Numbered from the stretch's first letter, positions 24,846 through 36,138 are shown. The stretch: 64,000 bases of DNA from Sporosarcina quadrami (GCF_014836615.1 NZ_JACSQN010000004.1:186001-250000), one strand, 5' to 3'. Numbers and translations: made by a program. The notes: a model not told the origin generated them from the sequence alone.

Positions 24846-25496
24846 ATGCTCAAACAATTATCTATTTTAAGTTTGTCATTATTATTGTTAATTGGTTGTT
24901 CTAATGTAAACCCAAATAATCAACAAAATCTTGCTAACCTAGAAGAAGAACTAGATAAAACTGCTGAACATTTAGTGGAAAAAGAGAACGAATTAAAGCA
25001 ACTTTATCAGCAGCTTGAAGGAACAACAGAACAGGGATATATCTCAATTTCTAAAGATGATCTCCCGAAACTTTGGAATAACCCTGAAACACAACTATGG
25101 AAGTATATGATGGACTCTACCTTCGCTAAAGAAAATGGGTGGGAGCAATCTAGCACAAATTGGAGAAAATTAGATACCAAATTGGATGAAACCATTTCAT
25201 CCCCTAATCAATCTTGGCAATCTCCAGGAATGCTAATGTTAGCATTTATGACTGAACTAGAAATTAGTGATTCGTTAGGTCAAGAATTTTGGGAAATAAA
25301 TTCTAGGATCGAGTTTACTGACGAAAACAACGCAACCGGTTATATAATGAGTTATGGTTGGCGTGATGATTCTATTGCTGGAAGCGATATAAAATTAACG
25401 ATGAAAAAAGATAACGGATTTTGGTACATTGAAAACGCAGAAGAACGAGAGCAGTGTTATAGAGGTCTTGGTAAAACTAAAGGGCTCTGTCTATAA
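24846..25496 (+). CDS. Hypothetical lipoprotein with coiled coil
   Basis: The 216-residue protein has signal peptide LSLSLLLLIGC (lipobox LIGC, Cys18), a coiled-coil stretch at about 25-60 (LANLEEELDKTAEHLVEKEN and onward) and a globular C-terminal domain with several tryptophans. I do not recognise the family. The gene and its neighbour at 25629 are visibly AT-richer than the surrounding genes. The C-terminus is cysteine-containing, and the frame stays open for 33 codons past the TAA (see 25497-25598). Confidence 0.75.
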   Translation: MLKQLSILSLSLLLLIGCSNVNPNNQQNLANLEEELDKTAEHLVEKENELKQLYQQLEGTTEQGYISISKDDLPKLWNNPETQLWKYMMDSTFAKENGWEQSSTNWRKLDTKLDETISSPNQSWQSPGMLMLAFMTELEISDSLGQEFWEINSRIEFTDENNATGYIMSYGWRDDSIAGSDIKLTMKKDNGFWYIENAEEREQCYRGLGKTKGLCL

Positions 25497-25598
25497 TTGT
25501 GTTCTTCTGTAGCTTATGGAGGTAATGGGTGCACAACAGATGAAGGTTGCGCTTTAATCCGGCCAGTTAGTGAAAGAAGAAGTGGTTTTATTATTTAG
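25497..25598 (+). other. In-frame 33-codon extension after the lipoprotein stop codon
   Basis: Directly after TAA (25494-25496) the same frame continues for 33 sense codons to TAG at 25596-25598, encoding a Gly/Cys-containing stretch (GGNGCTTDEGCALIRP). It may be the old C-terminus cut off by a nonsense mutation, a read-through tail, or chance. Confidence 0.3.
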
Positions 25599-25628
25599 AT
25601 TATTAATCACTAAAGAGGTGGTTTGGAA

Positions 25629-26045
25629 ATGAAGTTTAGGGTGTTGTTTGCTATTTTTTTTATAATTTTTTTGACAGCTTGTTCAACAACTAAACAAACT
25701 GTTATTGAGGATGAAGTTATCTTCTACGGCGAAGGAGATCATTGGAATGTCAAGTATATTTACAATCCTGAACTGTACAATGAAAAAAAGGTGAATTGGG
25801 TTGAAATCGAATTGAAAAATTCACAACTATTGCAAGAAGACTTATCTAATATTGACATTGGATTTGAAGGTAGAGATGGGTTAATTACAGGAAATGTTGG
25901 AGATATGGTAACAAAAATTAAAGGTAACGTTATTTCTTTTTTAGTTGGTACTGTTAATTCTGAAACATTTAAAGAAGATAAATATAAAATCACGATAAAA
26001 TTTGAAGATAAACCCGATGTTATAAAATTGCAGTTTTTGAACTAA
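25629..26045 (+). CDS. Hypothetical lipoprotein
   Basis: The 138-residue secreted lipoprotein has signal LFAIFFIIFLTAC (Cys18) and a beta-rich mature domain. It is not recognised as a known family. ATG at 25629 is chosen over in-frame TTG 25623 because GAGGTG lies 8 nt upstream of the ATG. It may be co-transcribed with the preceding lipoprotein gene. Confidence 0.78.
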   Translation: MKFRVLFAIFFIIFLTACSTTKQTVIEDEVIFYGEGDHWNVKYIYNPELYNEKKVNWVEIELKNSQLLQEDLSNIDIGFEGRDGLITGNVGDMVTKIKGNVISFLVGTVNSETFKEDKYKITIKFEDKPDVIKLQFLN

Positions 26046-26096
26046 CATGTACGATTGTAAGCTTAATTCATCGTACCCCTTCCAAACACAAAAGTT

Positions 26097-26140
26097 AAAA
26101 AAGCCGAAAAACAGTACGCAACTGTCTTTCGGCTTTTCTT
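26097..26140. terminator. Bidirectional terminator between lipoprotein gene and mqo
   Basis: Stem AAAAGCCGAAA / TTTCGGCTTTT with T runs on both strands lies between convergent genes. Confidence 0.88.
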
Positions 26141-26150
26141 ACTTGATGCA

Positions 26151-27698
26151 TTATTCGATTGTTTCAACATCGCCTTCAATGACGACTTCTGGATCAATTT
26201 CCACATCTACATGTACAGGGACTTCATTTAATTCGAGCGCCGCCGCTGTGAAATGATGTACTTCATCCAATAACTCCGTGTTGTCTACAAGCGACTTTCC
26301 GTAGGACGGGATGATCTCTTTCAACTTCGGTTCCCATTCTTTCAGCTCCTGTGGGAAGCATTTCTTGAATACTTCAAGCATGACGTGGACGGCAGTGGAT
26401 GCACCTGGAGAAGCGCCAAGCAAAGCAGCGACTGATCCATCAGACGAACTGACGACTTCCGTACCAAATTGAAGTGTCCCCTTACCTTTATCCGTATCCT
26501 TAATGACTTGTACACGCTGTCCTGCTACAACAAGATCCCAATCTTCAATCTTAGCAGTAGGAATAAATTCGCGTAGTTCTTCCATACGCTTTTCTTTTGA
26601 GAGCATCAATTGCTCAATCAGATATTTCGTTAAGGACATCTCTTTCGCACCTGCCGCCAACATCGTGAAGACGTTATTCGGTTTAACAGACGTGATCAAA
26701 TCCATATTCGATCCTGTTTTCAGGAATTTCGGAGAGAACCCTGCAAACGGTCCGAACAGCAATGACTTTTTATTGTCGATGAAGCGTGTGTCAAGATGCG
26801 GAACGGACATCGGAGGAGCTCCAACTTTCGCTTTACCATATACTTTCGCGTGATGCTGCTCGATAACTTCCGGATTGTTGCATACCATGAAAATCCCACT
26901 AACAGGGAACCCGCCAATATGCTTGCTCTCAGGAATACCTGTCTTCTGCAGTAAATGAAGGCTGCCGCCTCCGCCACCGATAAAGACGAACTTCGCCTGA
27001 TGGTGCTCAGTCACGCCTTGCGCATTTTTTACTTTCAAGTTCCATCCGCCGTCAGCTGCACGCTTCAGGTTTTCAACACTATGTTTGTACTTAATGTCAA
27101 CGTTTTGCTTTTTCAAATGGTCGAACAGAATACGAGTCAGTGCGCCGAAATTGACGTCTGTCCCCGTATCAATTTTCGTCGCTGCAATCGGTTCTTTAGA
27201 CGTACGATCTTTAATGATCAACGGAATCCATTCCATCAGTTTCTCCGGATCTTCCGAGAACTCCATCCCCTCGAACAAAGGATTCGTCGATAACGCTTCG
27301 AAACGTTTTCTAAGGAAGTTCACATTATCCTGACCGAGCACCATGCTCATGTGAGGCAATGATTGGATGAACTCACCCGGGTTGCTGATCAAGCCTTTCT
27401 TCACAAGGTATGACCAGAATTGCATGGACAGCTGAAACTGCTCATTAATGGTAATCGCTTTGCTTATATCAATTGAACCGTCAGGCTTTTCAGTCGTGTA
27501 GTTGAGCTCACATAATGCCGCATGACCTGTTCCCGCGTTGTTCCACTCGTTCGAACTTTCTTCACCGGCACTGTCAAGCTTCTCAAACACTCTAATATTC
27601 CATTCAGGCTTTAATTCTTTTAGAAGTGTCCCTAGTGTGGCACTCATGATTCCGGCACCAATCAAGATGACATCTGTTTTAGTTTCTCCGTTACTCAT
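26151..27698 (-). CDS. mqo: Malate:quinone oxidoreductase
   Basis: This FAD-dependent peripheral membrane enzyme oxidises malate to oxaloacetate and passes electrons to quinone. The 515-residue length is usual. The dinucleotide motif [15 protein letters not shown] is at about 9-23; other family motifs are [38 protein letters not shown] and [22 protein letters not shown] at 27698 is chosen because AAGGA lies 8 nt upstream; the ATG three codons earlier overlaps that site. Confidence 0.96.
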   Translation of the reverse strand: MSNGETKTDVILIGAGIMSATLGTLLKELKPEWNIRVFEKLDSAGEESSNEWNNAGTGHAALCELNYTTEKPDGSIDISKAITINEQFQLSMQFWSYLVKKGLISNPGEFIQSLPHMSMVLGQDNVNFLRKRFEALSTNPLFEGMEFSEDPEKLMEWIPLIIKDRTSKEPIAATKIDTGTDVNFGALTRILFDHLKKQNVDIKYKHSVENLKRAADGGWNLKVKNAQGVTEHHQAKFVFIGGGGGSLHLLQKTGIPESKHIGGFPVSGIFMVCNNPEVIEQHHAKVYGKAKVGAPPMSVPHLDTRFIDNKKSLLFGPFAGFSPKFLKTGSNMDLITSVKPNNVFTMLAAGAKEMSLTKYLIEQLMLSKEKRMEELREFIPTAKIEDWDLVVAGQRVQVIKDTDKGKGTLQFGTEVVSSSDGSVAALLGASPGASTAVHVMLEVFKKCFPQELKEWEPKLKEIIPSYGKSLVDNTELLDEVHHFTAAALELNEVPVHVDVEIDPEVVIEGDVETIE

Positions 27699-27993
27699 TA
27701 TACCCATCCTTATACGTTAGAATTTGTAGAAAGGATCCAAGTCGCGAGCACATCGCACACCTTTGCTCCTTCAATTATATCATATTATATTACAATTATT
27801 TATAGTTGAAGCTTTTATCGTTTTCTGATACATTCCATTGCCATTTTACGGCTATTTCTTGTTATAAATATTGTTGAAATCGATCGCATTTCGTCTATTA
27901 CTTCATTATACAGACAACCCAAGGAATTTACAGGTTTCCGAGCATGATTTCTACGAAATGATCCACCCTATTTCAAAGGAGTTGTGTTCATTA

Positions 27994-28320
27994 ATGAAAT
28001 TGTTACTAGCTATCAGTATGCTGTTCATCATTCCTGCTACTTATATTGCCCAAAGTACCATTGCCGAAGAAAAAGAAATACCCGCTTACGCAAAATGGTC
28101 TAGGCTTGCTTTAGAGGAAACAACAAAAAAATATCCGAATGCGAAAATTATCGATTACCTCTATATCGGTACGGCTTCTCAAGAAGAGAAGACGATTGCA
28201 ACTTTTCAACTATGGATGAAAGAAAACAACAAGGAATTCGGTGTCAGGGTTAAAGTGACATACGACACCCTTTCTGAACAATTTGTACATGTGGAGTTTG
28301 AAGAGTTTGCACGAAACTAA
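27994..28320 (+). CDS. DUF3889-type secreted protein
   Basis: The 108-residue protein has a signal peptide (about 1-22, KLLLAISMLFIIPATYIA) followed by AYAKWSRLALEETTKKYPNA, the opening of DUF3889 (YqzG-like proteins). It is exported and of unknown function. ATG at 27994 follows AAAGGAG; upstream in-frame codons lack a ribosome site. The 286-bp space before it holds AT-rich sequence where the mqo promoter must lie, but I could not fix one. Confidence 0.75.
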   Translation: MKLLLAISMLFIIPATYIAQSTIAEEKEIPAYAKWSRLALEETTKKYPNAKIIDYLYIGTASQEEKTIATFQLWMKENNKEFGVRVKVTYDTLSEQFVHVEFEEFARN

Positions 28321-28328
28321 TTGATCGT

Positions 28329-28370
28329 AAAAATGCCGGAACGACTTTTGCAGTCATTCCGGCGTTTACC
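28329..28370. terminator. Bidirectional terminator between DUF3889 and DUF4317 genes
   Basis: Stem AAATGCCGGAA / TTCCGGCGTTT (one wobble pair) with a 15-nt loop lies between convergent genes. Confidence 0.8.
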
Positions 28371-28373
28371 CTC

Positions 28374-29576
28374 TTATTTCAACAGCTCTTCAGAAATCAG
28401 TTTAAACCCTTCCACCATCGCGTCTTCTTCCACTTCGATCAGTAAACAAAGTCTACCGTCGACTGTCACTTGCCTAACGTAACGTAAATCAGCTGGGTTA
28501 ATGGAAATGTCCGCTACTTTCGTGCTAATTTTAATAGACTTAGACGTGAAGCTAGGGATGACGTCATTCGCATTCATCTCATATGTCTTATCTTCCAGTA
28601 TTTTTTGGAACGCCCGCTCCACTTTCTCAGTGCTCACTTCTTTGACGCCACCTGCTTTAAGGACCCGTTCCACTTCCTTCGTGTCCAATAAAGGGATGGC
28701 GTCCGCTTCGTCTTTATTATCCTCTTCCACCATAAGCATATTGTGGATTTCATCGTAAACACCAGCTAATGTACGGGAATCGACTTCCTCGCCCATCACT
28801 TCCTTGACGATTTCTTCAAACACCGTCTTATTGTCTTCTGCCGTCATGATTTCTTCACCGTTTAGCACATCTTCAATGAACCGGTGATCGGGCTTGTTCG
28901 TCTTCCCCGCGGCATATAGAATATGGTTCACATCTGCCGCATTGTCCGTGAAGCACGGGAACAGGAAACCGCCGACGGGAGACGTCGTATTGACGATAGG
29001 ATCCAGCGTGAGGCTCGATTTGAATTCTTTCTCATTGAAATCGAACACAAGCGAACGCTTCGGCAGATCAGTCTGATTCATACTGCAAAGAATGAACGGT
29101 GTAGAATACACTTCGTCACGAATAGCACTATCCGTCTCATCCTTGCTTCGTTTTGTCGGCTTATAATAGTTGCCACGGATAAATGTAATGACGAGATCCT
29201 TTTCATAATGGAAGTCTTGCACCATCTTGAGTGCCATACGTTGCATATCTTCCCGCCACTTACCGATATCATCGGTTTGGAGTCCGTCATACAACAGCTT
29301 TTGTGCATGCTCGTCGTTGTCATCTTCCTCTTCTGATTGTCGAACGAACTTCACTTCAAACAGTTTCACACCTAATTTCCCGCCGAGCACTTTCTTGAAA
29401 TTCGTGAAGAACAAATCCTGCTGCTCCTCATCGAGTAAGGCAAACGGCTGGCTCACTTCGTGGAAGATTTCACTACTCTCCGCCTGGATATATACATTAT
29501 AAATAGTATTAATCTTTAGCAAATCCGTCCCCGCTTTAAAGTGCTTGCGGATATCCGCGATATCTCTTTTATTCAT
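28374..29576 (-). CDS. DUF4317 domain protein
   Basis: This 400-residue, acidic, apparently soluble protein begins MNKRDIADIRKHFK, the conserved start of DUF4317, with RGNYYKPTKRSKDE and SPVGGFLFPCFTDNAADVNH later on. The function is unknown. ATG at 29576 is chosen with GGAG 6 nt upstream; a TTG four codons earlier sits on the main ribosome site. Confidence 0.85.
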   Translation of the reverse strand: MNKRDIADIRKHFKAGTDLLKINTIYNVYIQAESSEIFHEVSQPFALLDEEQQDLFFTNFKKVLGGKLGVKLFEVKFVRQSEEEDDNDEHAQKLLYDGLQTDDIGKWREDMQRMALKMVQDFHYEKDLVITFIRGNYYKPTKRSKDETDSAIRDEVYSTPFILCSMNQTDLPKRSLVFDFNEKEFKSSLTLDPIVNTTSPVGGFLFPCFTDNAADVNHILYAAGKTNKPDHRFIEDVLNGEEIMTAEDNKTVFEEIVKEVMGEEVDSRTLAGVYDEIHNMLMVEEDNKDEADAIPLLDTKEVERVLKAGGVKEVSTEKVERAFQKILEDKTYEMNANDVIPSFTSKSIKISTKVADISINPADLRYVRQVTVDGRLCLLIEVEEDAMVEGFKLISEELLK

Positions 29577-29658
29577 CGATTGCTCCAACTCCTTAGTCTG
29601 TAAGTCAACCTATACTTTCATTATATCAGTGATCTAAATCGAATAATGAAACTACAAG

Positions 29659-29698
29659 AAAAAAACGCTAAGTCCTCTTATGAACTCAGCATTTTTTA
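29659..29698 (-). terminator. Terminator of the DUF1456 gene
   Basis: On the minus strand the stem AAAAATGCTGAG / CTTAGCGTTTTT (two wobble or mismatched pairs) ends in a run of seven T residues. Confidence 0.8.
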
Positions 29699-29702
29699 AC
29701 GA

Positions 29703-30212
29703 TCAATCTCGATAGCGTAAGGCTAGGCCTTTAAGGAAGTTACGCGCGTACCGGTCGCCGCACTCTTTATAATTCCGATGGCCTTCTTTACGAAGGACTG
29801 CACTTAATTCACTCTTAGACAAGTCTACTCCGACTTCATTCAAAATGTCGACCATATCCTCACTCGTCAGTGACAGTGCGATTTTCAACTTCTTCAATAA
29901 AATATTATTGACGTTGCGGTTATTGGATGACATGAGGAACTGATTTTGTCCGTTCCCTTGCTTGTCCTCTTGTGCACCTCTTTTCAACGTCACATATCCG
30001 TTCAAGAAAGATTCTAACGTCCTGTTGTCAATATCTCTTCCATAGTCATGTCCCTGTTCTTCAGTTTCCTCGCCAGCATTCTTCTTAGCCAACATTTCCC
30101 GAACTTCAGCCGTCGTTGTTTCGATGCCGCCCAGTTCAAAAATTTCAACCATTTCCTTATCTTTTATGTCGAGTGCGTATCGTAATCTGCTCAGAATGTC
30201 ATTATTGTTCAT
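29703..30212 (-). CDS. DUF1456 (YehS-like) protein
   Basis: The 169-residue protein is made of two similar halves: NDILSRLRYALDIKDKEMVE and NNILLKKLKIALSLTSEDMV each begin a DUF1456 repeat, with RTLESFLNGYVTLKRG and CGDRYARNFLKGLALRYR closing them. The role is unknown; the proteins are cytoplasmic. ATG at 30212 follows AAGGTG at 6 nt. Confidence 0.85.
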   Translation of the reverse strand: MNNNDILSRLRYALDIKDKEMVEIFELGGIETTTAEVREMLAKKNAGEETEEQGHDYGRDIDNRTLESFLNGYVTLKRGAQEDKQGNGQNQFLMSSNNRNVNNILLKKLKIALSLTSEDMVDILNEVGVDLSKSELSAVLRKEGHRNYKECGDRYARNFLKGLALRYRD

Positions 30213-30324
30213 CAGTATCACCTTAGTCCCTTCGTGTTTTACGGTTGTTATTAGTATAAGGCTTTTTACGGTTTATTACGATTAACATCCATTGTTCTGA
30301 GCTGGTACTTTTCATATGCTTCAA

Positions 30325-31395
30325 TTACGTTATTTTATTAATCAACTCGATATATTGTGTATCTCCATATCCTACATTCGGGAATAGCTTGAATAGTTGT
30401 GTAAGCAATTGCGATTGTGGAAGATGCTTATTTTTCGAAATGTATGCAGTGACGGGATTGTTGTCTTTCTGCAATTCTAAAAACAGGTCTATCGCTTGAT
30501 ACATTACTGGAAGCAAGACATGTGTAGGCTTTTTATGATTCACTAACACTTCTTCATATACTGAACGATAGCAGCCTAATGAAATCTCTGTTTGATTTAC
30601 TTTAAATTCATCTTCCTGAAAGTTGTTCAGAAACACTCGACCTTTGTATCCAGATTGTTCAAGAAAGGCTAGAAGCGTTAATAGGTTCATCTGACAAAAC
30701 ATATCTTCCCCGAACCATAAGACTATATAGTTATAATCTTTCTCAAATAAATTCGTCAAAGATTCAATAACTTTGTTGGTGTAACTCTCCACTGTAACTC
30801 CGTGACCCAATGCTCGCATTTCAATAAACTTAGCGTCGAAGATAGGTACTGTCGTTGCATGTACACACATCGCTTCATTGAATGGTGCATAGTCGGAATC
30901 CCCCATAAGCTTCTTACTTTTAAATTCACCATACATGAGTTGTCCGTTCAATATATTCAGTACATCGTGAGCAAACAACTCGTTCTTCTGACTCCTTAGT
31001 TGGTTAACTTCCGCTTCTCTATTCATGCTGGCTTCATCCCTTCTTTGGTAAAACATTATCTTGGCAAACGATTGAACAGGCATTTGCTTTAGTTGAAATT
31101 CTCTTGGGTTAATACCAAAAACATTCTTAAACGCTCTGCTATAGGACTCTTGGGATGAATAACCAAATGCAAAAGCAATATCAATAATCTTCCGGTTGGT
31201 CGCCAAATCTTCTGTAGACACATATAACCTTCGAAGGAGAATATATCTTCGAATGCTAATGCCCGTTGCCTGATGAAATTTAAATGAACAATAGTAAGGA
31301 GAATATCCCATATAATCTGCTAAATCCTCTAGCGAAAATACATCTTTTAAACGGTCTTCGATCCAATCAATCATCTGTTGTATATATTCATTCAT
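30325..31395 (-). CDS. AraC-type regulator with C-terminal DUF1835-like domain
   Basis: This 356-residue protein has a double helix-turn-helix of AraC type at the N-terminus (about 5-100: FSLEDLADYMGYSPYYCSFK, IIDIAFAFGYSSQESYSRAF). The C-terminal 220 residues resemble DUF1835: VLNILNGQLMYGEFK, then YIVLWFGEDMFCQMNLLTLL, matching the 'ivLWfexDlfxQlnLlxlL' strand. N-terminal placement of the DNA-binding part is opposite to classical AraC. ATG at 31395 follows AGGGGGTGA. Targets are unknown. Confidence 0.78.
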   Translation of the reverse strand: MNEYIQQMIDWIEDRLKDVFSLEDLADYMGYSPYYCSFKFHQATGISIRRYILLRRLYVSTEDLATNRKIIDIAFAFGYSSQESYSRAFKNVFGINPREFQLKQMPVQSFAKIMFYQRRDEASMNREAEVNQLRSQKNELFAHDVLNILNGQLMYGEFKSKKLMGDSDYAPFNEAMCVHATTVPIFDAKFIEMRALGHGVTVESYTNKVIESLTNLFEKDYNYIVLWFGEDMFCQMNLLTLLAFLEQSGYKGRVFLNNFQEDEFKVNQTEISLGCYRSVYEEVLVNHKKPTHVLLPVMYQAIDLFLELQKDNNPVTAYISKNKHLPQSQLLTQLFKLFPNVGYGDTQYIELINKIT

Positions 31396-31579
31396 CTGGC
31401 TCACCCCCTAATGTAAGTATAGTCGGCTTGAACTTTATCTTTTTGATATTTGTTGTGTTGTATGAAGAAATTTTCAACCTTAACATTTGAAGACAATAGA
31501 ATAGTAAGTTAAAAAGAGGGTTTCCGATACCATATCCAGAAAATAATACGTATACCGATAGATCGAGAGGAGAATTTTG

Positions 31580-33631
31580 ATGAAAGCACCTGTTGCAAAA
31601 CATATTCCGCATCCCCATGAACTGCATGGCGATATACGCGAAGATGATTTCTATTGGATGAAAGATAAGGAAAATCCGGAGGTCATTCAATACTTGGAAG
31701 ATGAAAATGCGTATTACAAAGAAATTATGGAGCCGTTGAAAGACAGAACCGAGCAGATCTTCCAAAGTATGATGGACCGTGTGCCCGATTCTGAAGTAGA
31801 CGTCCCCGTTCAACGTGGACCGTACTTCTATTATTCCATTCTCGATAAAGATAAACAATATCCAGTCTATGCGCGCAAGAAAGCAGCAAGCCGCGACCAA
31901 CTGGAAATGGCAATAGAAGAAATTGTGCTCGATCTCAATGAACTTGCCACACAAAGTGACTATTTGAACGTGACAGTACAGCGCATGAGCACTGATCACA
32001 ATCGTCTCGCTTATTTAGAAAACCGCGACGGTACAGATCGCTATACGGTATTTGTGAAAGATATGGAAACAGGAGAATTACTTGAAGATCGGATTACAGA
32101 AGTGTTTTTATACGGCAGTCTCGAATGGAGCGATTGCGGTGAATATCTCTTCTACATTACCGTTGACGACAATCAGCGTCCATGTCAATTATGGCGCCAT
32201 CGCTTAGGTGAAGAGAATGTAAACGATGAGCTGCTTTATGAAGAAAAAGATGACACATTTTCATTGTATATGGACAAATCGCAAAGTGGAAAATTCATAT
32301 TCGTTTACTCTGGCTCGAAAACGACAAGTGAAGTACGCATGCTAGAAGCAGCTTCCCCGTTATCAGCGTTGCAAGTGCTCGATACTCGCCATGAAGGCAT
32401 TCTTTACCAAGTTGAACATTGGGAAGATGACTTGCTCATCATGACGAATGAAGGCGCGACAAACTTCCAGCTACTACGTTGTCCTCTCTCGGATATCCAT
32501 TCACGGACAAATGTCGTTCCTTATGATGAAGACCGTTATTTGCAGGCAATGTACCCGTTCCACGACAAACTACTTGTCGCAGGAAGAGAAGACGGATTGA
32601 CACAAGTCTGGATGTTGCAAGGCGAAACACTTAAACAGATCAGTTGGGATGAACCGATTTACAGCGTAGCGGTTTTATCTAATCAAAGTTACGACACGAC
32701 TGAAGTCTTAATTAGTTATGAATCTTTACTAACACCTGAAACAACATACGGACTACATTTACTTTCCGAAGAAAAACGGCAACTCCAAGTGGCTCCTGTA
32801 AGCGGTGAATACGATCCTTCCCGCTTCCGCCAGGAACATCTGTGGGCAACAGCTGAAGACGGTGTCAAGATACCGATGACGATGGTCTATCTTAAAGGCG
32901 CACTTGACAATGGACCAGCTCCGCTTATTTTGCATGCGTACGGTTCTTACGGATCTAACAGCGATCCGTATTTCAATCCTTACCGCCTTCCGCTCCTTGA
33001 AAAAGGAATCGTATTTGTTACAGCGCAAGTACGTGGTGGTTCTGAAATGGGTTGGACTTGGTATGAGGATGGAAAGATGGAGCATAAGCGCAATACGTTC
33101 ACCGACTTCATCGCTGCGGCAAAACATCTCATCGCTGAAAACTACACGTCAAAGGACAAGTTGGCAGCACGCGGAGGCAGTGCGGGTGGCCTGCTCGTAG
33201 GCGCGGTTGCCAATATGGCGGGCGACCTGTTCCAAGTTATCGTTCCTGAGGTACCGTTCGTTGACGTCGTGACAACGATGCTTGATACATCGATACCATT
33301 GACGACACTCGAATGGGATGAATGGGGCAATCCGCAGAACAAGGATGAATATTTCTACATGAAATCATACAGCCCGTACGATAATGTTGAAGCGAAAGAC
33401 TACCCGAACTTGTATATTACAACAGGTCTTAATGATCCGCGCGTCGGCTACTGGGAACCTGCAAAATGGGTCGCTCGTTTAAGAGAGTTGAAAACGGATG
33501 CCAACACGCTCGTCATGAAAACGAATATGGGCGCCGGACACTTCGGTGAATCTGGCCGTTTCAACAGCTTGAAAGAATCCGCGGCTTGTTATGCGTTTAT
33601 GTTAGACAAATTAGGTGTAGATAAAGAGTGA
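31580..33631 (+). CDS. S9 family oligopeptidase (oligopeptidase B type)
   Basis: The 683-residue cytosolic serine peptidase has an N-terminal beta-propeller (about 70-400) and a C-terminal alpha/beta-hydrolase domain. The triad is visible: Ser534 in GGSAGG, Asp619 in GLNDPR and His654 in GAGHFGE. The start HGDIREDDFYWMKDKENPEV is typical of PtrB. Such enzymes cleave short peptides after Arg/Lys. ATG at 31580 has GAGGAG 7 nt upstream. It is divergent from the AraC-type regulator. Confidence 0.93.
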   Translation: MKAPVAKHIPHPHELHGDIREDDFYWMKDKENPEVIQYLEDENAYYKEIMEPLKDRTEQIFQSMMDRVPDSEVDVPVQRGPYFYYSILDKDKQYPVYARKKAASRDQLEMAIEEIVLDLNELATQSDYLNVTVQRMSTDHNRLAYLENRDGTDRYTVFVKDMETGELLEDRITEVFLYGSLEWSDCGEYLFYITVDDNQRPCQLWRHRLGEENVNDELLYEEKDDTFSLYMDKSQSGKFIFVYSGSKTTSEVRMLEAASPLSALQVLDTRHEGILYQVEHWEDDLLIMTNEGATNFQLLRCPLSDIHSRTNVVPYDEDRYLQAMYPFHDKLLVAGREDGLTQVWMLQGETLKQISWDEPIYSVAVLSNQSYDTTEVLISYESLLTPETTYGLHLLSEEKRQLQVAPVSGEYDPSRFRQEHLWATAEDGVKIPMTMVYLKGALDNGPAPLILHAYGSYGSNSDPYFNPYRLPLLEKGIVFVTAQVRGGSEMGWTWYEDGKMEHKRNTFTDFIAAAKHLIAENYTSKDKLAARGGSAGGLLVGAVANMAGDLFQVIVPEVPFVDVVTTMLDTSIPLTTLEWDEWGNPQNKDEYFYMKSYSPYDNVEAKDYPNLYITTGLNDPRVGYWEPAKWVARLRELKTDANTLVMKTNMGAGHFGESGRFNSLKESAACYAFMLDKLGVDKE

Positions 33632-33634
33632 ATT

Positions 33635-33659
33635 CAAAAAACCCCCAATCTCATGGGGG
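33635..33659 (-). terminator. Terminator of the hxlR-type gene
   Basis: On the minus strand CCCCC-ATGAGATT-GGGGG is followed by TTTTTTG. The plus strand lacks a T run. Confidence 0.75.
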
Positions 33660-33677
33660 CTGGGGGCTACAACTACG

Positions 33678-34031
33678 TTAGTCTTTTTTAGCATCTGTTT
33701 GTAAAAAGTCTCTGAAGTCATCTCCCCAATTACAAATGGACGTAACGACGGGTTCTAATTGGAGACCGATTTCACTTAGGTCATATTCAACTTTAGGAGG
33801 GACGACAGGATAAACACGTCTCAAGACAATTTTATCCTCTTCCAGTTCCCTCAACTGCCTAATTAACATGCGTTGATTGGCATGAGGAAGTTTCTTTTCT
33901 ATTTCGTTCAACCGTAAAGGGGACTGTTGGAGTAAACACCAGATAATTGCGATTTTCCATCGTCCACCTATGACTGATAACGCTAAATCTTTGCCTGTAA
34001 AATATTCTTTGTCTTTATAGTGAATGACCAT
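33678..34031 (-). CDS. HxlR family transcriptional regulator
   Basis: This 117-residue winged helix-turn-helix regulator shows LSVIGGRWKIAIIWCLLQ, RLNEIEKKLPHANQRMLIRQ and VVPPKVEYDLSEIG, all characteristic of HxlR. In B. subtilis HxlR activates formaldehyde-assimilation genes in response to formaldehyde. Here the gene is divergent from a glutathione-dependent formaldehyde pathway, so formaldehyde sensing is a strong inference. A single cysteine (about residue 106, SICNWG) is present near the C-terminus. Confidence 0.92.
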   Translation of the reverse strand: MVIHYKDKEYFTGKDLALSVIGGRWKIAIIWCLLQQSPLRLNEIEKKLPHANQRMLIRQLRELEEDKIVLRRVYPVVPPKVEYDLSEIGLQLEPVVTSICNWGDDFRDFLQTDAKKD

Positions 34032-34059
34032 TTTTGTTTACACTCCTTTTCAACAGTAA

Positions 34060-35274
<1,215 letters not shown>

Positions 35275-35278
35275 CATT

Positions 35279-36112
35279 ATGAATCTTAAAAGCATTGAAA
35301 AACGTTTATCTTTTGGCGGACAACAATGTAAGTACAGTCATTATTCGGAAGCCTTACAATGTGATATGACATTCAGTATTTACCTGCCTTCGAATAGAGA
35401 ACAGAAGAAAATCCCTTTAATTTGGTGGCTCTCTGGTCTAACGTGCACGGATGATAATTTCAGTCAAAAGAGCGGTTTTCAAAGCTTGGCTGAAAAATAC
35501 CAAGTGGCCGTCATCATTCCGGACACATCCCCACGTGGCGAAAATGTAGCAGACGACGAAGCATGGGATCTTGGTCAAGGTGCAGGATTTTATGTGAACG
35601 CTACGCAAAGCCCATGGGCAAAAAATTATCAAATGTATACGTATATAACGGAAGAATTATCGGCTATTGCACCAACACTCGTCCCTGAATTCTCGGGACA
35701 AGAAAGTATTATGGGTCACTCTATGGGTGGTCACGGTGCTTTAGTGATCGGTATGAAAAACGCGGATAGATTTAAATCTATATCTGCTTTTTCCCCTATT
35801 TTAAGCCCTAGTCAAGTACCTTGGGGTATTAAAGCTTTCTCTTCTTATCTTGGAGAAGATCAAGCTACTTGGAAAGAGTGGGATTCCACGGAACTCATTC
35901 AGGAATCCGGCATGCCGCCAATTCTCATTTCACAAGGAAGTGCAGATACGTTTTATCCCGAACAACTAGAGGAAACTACTTTCCTAGAACATGCACAAAA
36001 GAATAACCAGGAAGTGCAATACAGCAAAGAAGAAGGATATGATCATAGCTACTTCTTCATTGCTACATTTTTAGATGAGCATTTCGCGTTCCATATGAAG
36101 CATTTAAAATAA
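35279..36112 (+). CDS. fghA: S-formylglutathione hydrolase
   Basis: This 277-residue esterase D-type serine hydrolase splits S-formylglutathione to formate and glutathione, the second step after the dehydrogenase. Ser148 in GHSMGGHG, Asp223 in SADTFY and His256 in YDHSYFF form the triad. WLSGLTCTDDNF and PDTSPRG are family signatures. ATG at 35279 follows TGAGGAGTG, which overlaps the end of the dehydrogenase gene. Confidence 0.95.
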   Translation: MNLKSIEKRLSFGGQQCKYSHYSEALQCDMTFSIYLPSNREQKKIPLIWWLSGLTCTDDNFSQKSGFQSLAEKYQVAVIIPDTSPRGENVADDEAWDLGQGAGFYVNATQSPWAKNYQMYTYITEELSAIAPTLVPEFSGQESIMGHSMGGHGALVIGMKNADRFKSISAFSPILSPSQVPWGIKAFSSYLGEDQATWKEWDSTELIQESGMPPILISQGSADTFYPEQLEETTFLEHAQKNNQEVQYSKEEGYDHSYFFIATFLDEHFAFHMKHLK

Positions 36113-36138
36113 TTCCCGTTTCACGAAAACCGGAATGG

